Origin: a virus
DNA length: 43,598 nucleotides
Virus record (IMG/VR): IMGVR_UViG_3300042516_001040
Span: 1 to 43,598 of that record
Reading direction: 5' to 3' (one strand)
Shown here: positions 27,141 through 33,897 of the stretch, piece after piece
Layout of the letters: each line of letters starts with the position of its first letter
Numbering within the stretch: the first letter of the stretch is position 1
The notes under the pieces: generated by a model
Told to the model about the DNA's origin: nothing
The model's database searches: none
What the model saw: the letters and a program-made list of their open reading frames with translations, nothing else
Program-made: the position numbers and the translations under genes

Positions 27141-27896
27141 ATGAAAACAAATAACTCAAAGGACAAGACATATGTCCTAAATCAAGACAAAACTCCAGTT
27201 AGTTTTTTTGTTCAATCTAGAAGTAATAAGCGAAGACAATTACTTCATTTTGATGAAGAAAAGGGAATCAATCGTCCATTACGATATTCTAAAAATCAAA
27301 AATCTATTTTTGAAGACGAACAAGATGGAACAGCTATCTTAGAACCTATAGTGATAGAAGATGGTAAAATTAGTGTTTCAAAAACTAATCCTATATTACA
27401 GCAATTTTTAGATTATCATCCTGATAATGTTAAAAATGGCGGTCTTTTATTTTATGAATTTGATCCACAAAAAGTTGCTGAAGAAAGTATTCAAAATTTA
27501 AATCTAGAAGTTGATGCACTTATTGCAGCTAGGTCTTTAGATTTAACTAAAATGCAAGCTATTGCTCGTGTTCATTTAGACTCTAATGTAGATAAAATGA
27601 CTTCATCTGAGTTAAAGCATGATATCTTATTGTTTGCACGTAACTATCCACAAGAATTCTTAGATGCAATTGATGATCCAGACTTGGATGTAACAAATGC
27701 TGCTGCAAGAGCATTCAATGAAGGATATGTTACATTTAGAGCAGGAAAAGATGTTCATTATAATTTGAAAAATAACAAGAAGAAAATTCTTACTGTTCCA
27801 TTTGGAGAAAATAGGGAAGATGTATTTATGTCTTGGCTTATGTCTGATGATGGCCTTGAGTTCTACAAGTACCTTGAAGACGAGTTCAATAAATAG
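27141..27896 (+). CDS. Capsid-region structural protein, 251 aa
   Basis: N-terminal segment with YVLNQDKTPVSFFVQSRSNK, RRQLLHFDEEKGINRPLRYS, NQKSIFEDEQDG, a linker, and a C-terminal region with MTSSELKHDILLFARNYPQEF, LDAIDDPDLD and FGENREDVFMSWLMSDDG. I recognise this layout (RxLLHFDEEKGINRxLRYx-NQKSxFxDEQxG) from genes next to the MCP in Bacteroidota phages, including crAss-like ones. A head accessory, possibly decoration or completion factor, is likely. The middle MQAIARVHLDSNVDKMTSSEL resembles a short SAP/HeH-type DNA-binding helix pair. The leader AATTAAATCAAATG precedes it. Confidence 0.72.
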   Translation: MKTNNSKDKTYVLNQDKTPVSFFVQSRSNKRRQLLHFDEEKGINRPLRYSKNQKSIFEDEQDGTAILEPIVIEDGKISVSKTNPILQQFLDYHPDNVKNGGLLFYEFDPQKVAEESIQNLNLEVDALIAARSLDLTKMQAIARVHLDSNVDKMTSSELKHDILLFARNYPQEFLDAIDDPDLDVTNAAARAFNEGYVTFRAGKDVHYNLKNNKKKILTVPFGENREDVFMSWLMSDDGLEFYKYLEDEFNK

Positions 27897-27899
27897 TAT

Positions 27900-27907
27900 T
27901 ATCTTTG
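27900..27907 (+). promoter_or_regulatory. Promoter -7 box TATCTTTG
   Basis: TATCTTTG directly after the stop of the 251-aa gene, 29 nt before the ATG at 27937. No terminator separates the two, so it adds extra transcription of the small gene. Confidence 0.58.
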
Positions 27908-27936
27908 TACTTTGTTTAACCCATTAATTTTTTAAA

Positions 27937-28230
27937 ATGGAAAAGTTTCTTTCTATCCCAGTTACAAGTGAGCAAAATCAATTAGTTTCTGCTACAGGAA
28001 TCCTTTTGATTGAGCAAGCATCAACATCTACAGTTACTATAGCTTATAAAAGTGCTACTACAGCTGGAGATATTGTTTTAATTACTCATGCAACTGCTGG
28101 TGCAGGTGATGAGACAATGCGTGATGCAATTCAAAACGCAGTTATCGCAGCATTGCAAACACCTTGGACTAATGTAGCATATCAGGTATCCAATTTACCA
28201 TATGCTGTGTCTGCTATTGGTATAAACTAA
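27937..28230 (+). CDS. Small capsid-decoration-type protein, 97 aa
   Basis: MEKFLSIPVTSEQNQLVSAT, then GILLIEQASTSTVTIAYKSAT, HATAGAGDETMRDAIQNAVIA. Such MEKFL-x-I-x-V proteins with an S-A-T-G-x-L-I-E-Q-A-S-T-x-T-V-T-I core lie after the MCP in many Bacteroidota phages. The compact beta sandwich plus amphipathic helix suits a head decoration or major small virion protein. It has its own promoter and a strong terminator (28256), consistent with high expression independent of the operon. Function not proven. Confidence 0.7.
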   Translation: MEKFLSIPVTSEQNQLVSATGILLIEQASTSTVTIAYKSATTAGDIVLITHATAGAGDETMRDAIQNAVIAALQTPWTNVAYQVSNLPYAVSAIGIN

Positions 28231-28255
28231 CACCTTGTATTTAACACATGAAGAA

Positions 28256-28290
28256 GGCACTATTTGTTAGTGCCTTTTTTATTATCTTTG
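28256..28290 (+). terminator. Terminator fused to leaderless promoter TATCTTTG
   Basis: Stem GGCACTA/TAGTGCC (28256-28262, 28268-28274; loop TTTGT) plus six T. TATCTTTG (28283-28290) begins 3 nt after the T-run and ends 4 nt before the ATG at 28295. Confidence 0.83.
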
Positions 28291-28294
28291 TACT

Positions 28295-29026
28295 ATGATT
28301 AATAGTGTACGAAATACAGTCCTTTCAATTATTAGCAAAGATAATCGTGGGTACATAACTCCAATGGAGTTTAATCTATACGCAAAGCAAGCACAGCTAG
28401 AGATATTTGAGAATATGTTCTACATGTATAGCAAGGCTGTTAATAAGCAAAATAACAGGTATACTCCAAGCGTATATGAGGATAGAGTACACAATACAGG
28501 ATATACTGATATAGCAAAACAAATAGAGGAAGCAATCGATATATTCTCTACATACGGTATACTTACCTACAACAACATTACACTTAAATACGAAATTCCG
28601 GCAGATTGCTACTACCTTGATAAGGTATTGTATGACAATACTAACGAAATAGAGAAGATATCTCACTCAAAAATAAACAACGTATTGTTGTCAGGCTTTA
28701 CACAGCCTTCTACAACGTATCCATTATATACAAACTCATCCAACGAGATACAGATATATCCATCTACTATCTCAGGAGCAGGATTAGTTACAGCTCAGTA
28801 CATTAGGTATCCACAGGATCCTAAATGGACATGGAACACATTCTCTAATGGAACACCTGTGTTCAACTCATCAGCTGCTGATTATCAAGATTTTGAGCTG
28901 CCGTTGAATTACGAGACAGACCTAGTTCTTAAGATACTTGCGTATGCAGGGATATCAATTGGAGAGCCGGATGTGACTCAAGCAGCTACGTCAAATGAAA
29001 TGTTAAATAGTCAAGAAAAGATTTAA
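28295..29026 (+). CDS. Head-tail connector / collar ring protein 1, 243 aa
   Basis: MINSVRNTVLSIISKDNRGY, then PMEFNLYAKQAQLEIFENMF, and YQDFELPLNYETDLVLKILAYA. I recognise this as one of the ring proteins of crAss-like and related podoviruses (INSVRNTVLxIIxKxNxGYIxPxEFNLxAKQAQxxIFE). The residues TAQYIRYPQDPKWT are also shared. It sits between capsid and tail genes and is the first gene of a leaderless operon. Probably forms the ring beneath the portal, with the 29030 gene. Confidence 0.82.
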   Translation: MINSVRNTVLSIISKDNRGYITPMEFNLYAKQAQLEIFENMFYMYSKAVNKQNNRYTPSVYEDRVHNTGYTDIAKQIEEAIDIFSTYGILTYNNITLKYEIPADCYYLDKVLYDNTNEIEKISHSKINNVLLSGFTQPSTTYPLYTNSSNEIQIYPSTISGAGLVTAQYIRYPQDPKWTWNTFSNGTPVFNSSAADYQDFELPLNYETDLVLKILAYAGISIGEPDVTQAATSNEMLNSQEKI

Positions 29027-29029
29027 TAG

Positions 29030-29932
29030 ATGCCATATATTACTCCATATCAGTACTATACCAATAATGGTGTAGTTCCAGAAGACCAGAACTGGGGATC
29101 GTATCAGTATGTATCTTTAGCTGATATCGTGAATAATTTCATGGCTATGTATGTCGGGAACGATAAGCTAGTTAATAACGTCAAACGTTATGAAGTTATC
29201 TTCCACGCAAAGCAAGGAATTAAGATGCTTCATTACGATGCGCTTAGAACGATTAAGACCATCGAGATGAACGTTGGTAGCAACCTTAAGTTTATTCTTC
29301 CTTCAGACTACGTAAATTACGTTCGTATATCCATTTTAGTTAATGGTGTACTTCGTCCACTACATGAAAACAGACAAGCCAATAGTGCGCTTGGATATCT
29401 ACAAGATAATAACAACAATATTCTCTTCGATAATAACGGAGAAATATTGGTAGGAACCTCAAGACTAGACCTAGATAGAATAAATCAGACACTGTACGAA
29501 GGCCCAGGTCTATACAACGGATGTTATGGTTGGTGTGTAGACGGCCTTTGGTGTTTTGGATATGAAGTAGGTGCTAGGTTTAGAGTAGACCCTGCATCTC
29601 TTTCTGCCGGACCACACTTCAGAATCAATAATGGAGTGATTGACTTTTCATCAGGTGTATCAGATCAACTAATTGTTCTTGAGTACATCTCTGATGGAAT
29701 GGCAAACGGCAACGAGTCAGAGATTGTAGTGCATAAGTTCGCAGAAGAGTTCGTATACAGATACATTAAATGGTGTTTGCTTAACGCTAAGTTAGGAGTG
29801 CCAATGTACGAAAGGAAAATGGCAAGGGATGAGAAGCATGCCGAGCTACGGAACGCAAAGCTAAGACTTAGCAACTTGCATCCATCTAGATTACTAATGA
29901 CATTGAGAGGTCAAGGTCAACAAATTAAGTAA
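29030..29932 (+). CDS. Head-tail connector / collar ring protein 2, 300 aa
   Basis: MPYITPYQYYTNNGVVPEDQ, NWGSYQYVSLADIVNNFMAM, KRYEVIFHAKQGIKMLHYDA. The NWG-SYQYVSLADIVNNFM segment is a strong signature for a second ring or adaptor protein of Bacteroidota podoviruses. The central GCYGWCVDGLWCFGYEVGAR holds clustered Cys/Trp. C-terminal ARDEKHAELRNAKLRLSNLH forms a helix. It is separated by 3 bp from ring protein 1 and by 2 bp from the stabilisation protein gene, so all are co-translated. Expected to build the dodecameric neck. Confidence 0.8.
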   Translation: MPYITPYQYYTNNGVVPEDQNWGSYQYVSLADIVNNFMAMYVGNDKLVNNVKRYEVIFHAKQGIKMLHYDALRTIKTIEMNVGSNLKFILPSDYVNYVRISILVNGVLRPLHENRQANSALGYLQDNNNNILFDNNGEILVGTSRLDLDRINQTLYEGPGLYNGCYGWCVDGLWCFGYEVGARFRVDPASLSAGPHFRINNGVIDFSSGVSDQLIVLEYISDGMANGNESEIVVHKFAEEFVYRYIKWCLLNAKLGVPMYERKMARDEKHAELRNAKLRLSNLHPSRLLMTLRGQGQQIK

Positions 29933-29934
29933 AC

Positions 29935-32900
29935 ATGCCTGAAGTAAAGAATACATTTGTAACAGGTATCATGAATAAAGACCTCGATGAGAGGCTTATA
30001 CCTGAAGGAGTATACATACACGCTGAGAACGTAAGTGTAGATAGTGCTGACGCAGGTGATATTGGTGCGGTAAAGAATCAGAGGGGTAATGTATTAATTG
30101 GTAACCTAGCAAATGTTACAAATAGAAACTTAACAAATGCTAGAACTATTGGTGCTGTAGCAAGCGAGAGGGACAATCTTATCTATTGGCTTGTTGCTGC
30201 GGATGAGTTTGATGGCATCTATGAATACAATGAGATATCAGGAACACTAGTTCGTGTATTGCAATCTAACAAGTCTACTCCTACAAGTATCAGTAAACTT
30301 AACTTCAATAAGGAGTTTGTTGTTACCGGAATAAACTACGTAAATGGTTTTCTTTTTTGGACTGACAACTATAATCCACCAAGAAAGATAAACATATCAA
30401 GAGTAAAGGCAGATGTGAATGGTAATGGTGGATATAATATTGATGATCCACGTATTGACCAAGACATTAGTGTAATAATGGCTCCTCCATTAAATGCGCC
30501 TAAGTTACGTTTTGAGAATACAGAAGATCCTACATTACTAGATCAGGCTAATAATATGGAGGATAGGTTCTTATACTTCTCTTATAGGTATAAGTACATT
30601 GATAATCAATACAGTGCGTTATCTCCATTCTCTGCCGTTGCATTTCAAGCAAAAGATTATTTAGTTGACTACAACGCAGGGTTTAATAAAGCCATGCTTA
30701 ATAAATATAATCGTGCTTACATTACTATATTCACAGGAAGTGAATTTATAAATGAGATACAGATTATAATGCGTGATGCGCGTAGTTTGAATACGTTTAT
30801 TGTTGATACTATTAACAAGGAAACACTTAATATATCTGACAATATATATAGAGAGATAGAGTTTAGTAATGACAAGACATATTCCGTTCTATCTCCAGAG
30901 CAATTGACTAGGCTTTTTGACAACGTGCCACTATTGGCAAAGGCTCAAGATTATGTTGGAAATAGAATAATGTATGGTAACTATACTCAGTTCTATGATG
31001 TTTTTGAGCAAGTTAGAATAGGTGTTGCATATAAGTCATACGATATACCTACAGAGGGTGCGCCAATACAAACATTTAGGTCTGACAGAGACTATCAGAT
31101 AGGAATCCAATACTTAGATAGTTATGGAAGAACTACAACTGTTTTGGCTCCTGATAATCAGAACATAAGCAGCACAATATATATACCTCCTTCGCAGTCA
31201 AACAAGGGGAATAGTCTTAAGGTTAGTGTTTGGAATAGACCCCCACAATGGGCTACCAACTACCGATTGGTTATTAAGCAAGGTAAGAGAGAATACTATA
31301 ACATTTTTCCTATCTACTTTTATTTGAAAGATCAATTTAGGTATTTCTTAATACATGAGTCAGATAAGGATAAGATTCCTGTAGGAGGGTATGTTATTTT
31401 TAAGTGTACTGCTATAGGACCAACATTTTCAAATAAGAAATACAAAGTAATTGAACTTAAGTCTCAACCTAAAAATTTTATTCAAGGCGCACAGGCAGGG
31501 CTTTATTTTAAAATAAAAGTTGATTCTCCACTAGAATTAAATAATACATTAGGTTTAAATACATTTTTTACTGATTCATCTGGTTTTTCAGCAACAAATT
31601 CAATACAAGGAACAATAGTCGTAAATCCAAATTCAAGTGTTAAATATGCTGAAAGTCCAATTTACTATGGTAATGCAAATGCAAATGCATTAACATTATC
31701 TTCACCGCCAACAAATCCAGCAATATCACCTAATAGATATAATTTTAATGGAAGTTATAGAATTACAGTTCAAGTTATAAGTACAACTCAGTTTAGATGG
31801 ACAAATGCTGTAGAATTTAATGGTTCATGGATAACGGCAAATATTTCTTTAAACACCCCATATTGGATTAATTTGGGTACTTCATCATTAGCCACAAATC
31901 AGCAATTAGGTCTAGGTGTATGGATTGTTTGGAATACACAACCTGTTATAGGTGATTCATGGAAAATAAATTTAAGAGGAGAAAGGCAATATCAATATTT
32001 TACAGCTGGGTCAGCATGGCCAACCGATTTAACATATGTCCCATTAGCAATAGATGTATATGTTGATCAACAAGTAATACCAGGAGATATAATAGAAATA
32101 AAAATAAATGAAACATTAAACCCAAATGCAGATAATACAACTCAAACATTTTATAGCAATGGATCATACGCTAATTTAGAAGAGTGGTTTGTAGAATCTT
32201 TAGCTTATCAAGATTTTAAATATACTGATAGAAATGGAGTTCCATTAAATGAAAATGCTATATCATTTAGAAGAGGATATAACTATACAGACATAGTATT
32301 TACTAATACTACACAATCAAGAATAACAAGCGGTCCTACAGGAAGTAATTATAGTACTATATTAAGTAGTCCTATGTTTATGATAATAAGAGGTAGTGGT
32401 GGAGGACCAGATGTAAATAGAATGTCTGCATCTATTACTCTTAGACGTTTTGATAATACATTGATTGCCGAAACAGCTCCGGAAGAAAATGACTTAGATG
32501 TTTATCACGAGTTAAGTAGAACGTTTCCTATTAGAAACAATCTACATAACGTAGTATGGACATATGCCGATGCTACAATATACCCAGGTTCAGCACCATT
32601 TGGAGGTTATACAAACTTAGGACAATTAAACACTAGTACAGCTCCGCTTCCAACGGATCAAATGCATAACTATGTTGTAGGTGAAAGCATTTATGTTACA
32701 ACAAATAATCCTAACCTACCTAATGGATACTATGAGATTCTTGCAACTCCTAATCCATATAATGTAATCATTGATTACGTTATGTTTACATATACTAGTG
32801 CATACGCAGGAACAGCAGGATACGACATAGATGAAAGAAATCAAACGACATCTGCAACAGTACCTGCTATTATTATGTTAAATAATCCATTAGCAACAGT

Positions 32901-33894
32901 CAACTCTGACTTCAATGCATGGGCATACGGTAATGGATTAGAAACAAATAGAATACGAGACGATTGGAACGGATTTACTTTACAATATAGTCCAAGAACA
33001 TCAGCTATTATCGATGGATACGGAAGAAAGGTAAGTAGAAATGCCATTTGCTATAGCAGTATTTATGGAGAGAACACTGGTATAAATAGGCTTAATGAGT
33101 TCAACCTATCTACAGCTAATTTCAAATACCTAGATGGTGAGTACGGATCTATTCAAAAGCTTTACGCTAGAGAGTCAGATGTACTTGTTTTACAGGAAGA
33201 TAAGATAAGTATCGTTCTTTATGAGAAGAACATCCTATCAGATGCAACAGGAGGAGGTTCTGTAGCTTCTATACCTGAGGTATTGGGTAATCAAGTAATG
33301 TTCCCACATGAGTACGGAATCAGTAAAAATCCTGAGTCTTTTGCTACATGGGGATCAGATGCGTTCTTTACAGATGCACGTAGAGGTGTAGTACTTGCAA
33401 TGTCAGATAATCAGCTAGTAGAGATATCTGATACAGGCATGAAGAATTATTTCATTGACTTATTAAGAGACTATCCTAATACTCAGAAGCTAGGAGCATA
33501 CGACCCTAATAATCAGTTGTATACATTGTCAAACAATAGTATAACAATACTAGGTTGTACACTTGCTTTGAGTAGAAATCAGTGGTCTGTTGGAAGGCCT
33601 GGAGGAAACAACTTTAATCTCTTCACAATCATCACAGATGTCAATTGGTCTTTATCGTTAGTTGATAATGGATTTGGTACGAATTGGGTTACAGGGTTCC
33701 AAACATCAGGATATCAATCTTCAGACATATTTGCAGATGTAGCAGTCAATACGGCAAACGTAGTTAGGTCTGTAATATTCAGAGTTACATATTGTGGAAA
33801 CACAGTTGACTTCACATTGATTCAAGGACGTTCTAAGCCTATTGTTTTGAATGTAGTTGTTAATCACGAACCACCACCAAAAACTAATAATTAA
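29935..33894 (+). CDS. Tail stabilisation/muzzle-type protein with BACON-like C-terminus, 1319 aa
   Basis: N-terminus MPEVKNTFVTGIMNKDLDER, LIPEGVYIHAENVSVDSADAG, NLIYWLVAADEFDGIYEYNE: the widely shared opening of stabilisation (P22 gp10/T7 gp12-like) proteins of Bacteroidota phages. Later parts include the SVWNRPPQWATNYRLVIKQG region, a divergent AT-rich central section (about nt 31,400-32,450), and VLQEDKISIVLYEKNILSDA. The last about 110 residues (CTLALSRNQWSVGRPG, NWSLSLVDNG, VRSVIFRVTYCGNTVDFTLIQG) read like a BACON domain, a fold that occurs on crAssphage tails and probably binds mucin or glycan. It likely closes the portal and anchors adhesins. Composition shift in the centre suggests an exchanged module. 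Confidence 0.85.
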   Translation: MPEVKNTFVTGIMNKDLDERLIPEGVYIHAENVSVDSADAGDIGAVKNQRGNVLIGNLANVTNRNLTNARTIGAVASERDNLIYWLVAADEFDGIYEYNEISGTLVRVLQSNKSTPTSISKLNFNKEFVVTGINYVNGFLFWTDNYNPPRKINISRVKADVNGNGGYNIDDPRIDQDISVIMAPPLNAPKLRFENTEDPTLLDQANNMEDRFLYFSYRYKYIDNQYSALSPFSAVAFQAKDYLVDYNAGFNKAMLNKYNRAYITIFTGSEFINEIQIIMRDARSLNTFIVDTINKETLNISDNIYREIEFSNDKTYSVLSPEQLTRLFDNVPLLAKAQDYVGNRIMYGNYTQFYDVFEQVRIGVAYKSYDIPTEGAPIQTFRSDRDYQIGIQYLDSYGRTTTVLAPDNQNISSTIYIPPSQSNKGNSLKVSVWNRPPQWATNYRLVIKQGKREYYNIFPIYFYLKDQFRYFLIHESDKDKIPVGGYVIFKCTAIGPTFSNKKYKVIELKSQPKNFIQGAQAGLYFKIKVDSPLELNNTLGLNTFFTDSSGFSATNSIQGTIVVNPNSSVKYAESPIYYGNANANALTLSSPPTNPAISPNRYNFNGSYRITVQVISTTQFRWTNAVEFNGSWITANISLNTPYWINLGTSSLATNQQLGLGVWIVWNTQPVIGDSWKINLRGERQYQYFTAGSAWPTDLTYVPLAIDVYVDQQVIPGDIIEIKINETLNPNADNTTQTFYSNGSYANLEEWFVESLAYQDFKYTDRNGVPLNENAISFRRGYNYTDIVFTNTTQSRITSGPTGSNYSTILSSPMFMIIRGSGGGPDVNRMSASITLRRFDNTLIAETAPEENDLDVYHELSRTFPIRNNLHNVVWTYADATIYPGSAPFGGYTNLGQLNTSTAPLPTDQMHNYVVGESIYVTTNNPNLPNGYYEILATPNPYNVIIDYVMFTYTSAYAGTAGYDIDERNQTTSATVPAIIMLNNPLATVNSDFNAWAYGNGLETNRIRDDWNGFTLQYSPRTSAIIDGYGRKVSRNAICYSSIYGENTGINRLNEFNLSTANFKYLDGEYGSIQKLYARESDVLVLQEDKISIVLYEKNILSDATGGGSVASIPEVLGNQVMFPHEYGISKNPESFATWGSDAFFTDARRGVVLAMSDNQLVEISDTGMKNYFIDLLRDYPNTQKLGAYDPNNQLYTLSNNSITILGCTLALSRNQWSVGRPGGNNFNLFTIITDVNWSLSLVDNGFGTNWVTGFQTSGYQSSDIFADVAVNTANVVRSVIFRVTYCGNTVDFTLIQGRSKPIVLNVVVNHEPPPKTNN

Positions 33895-33897
33895 TAT

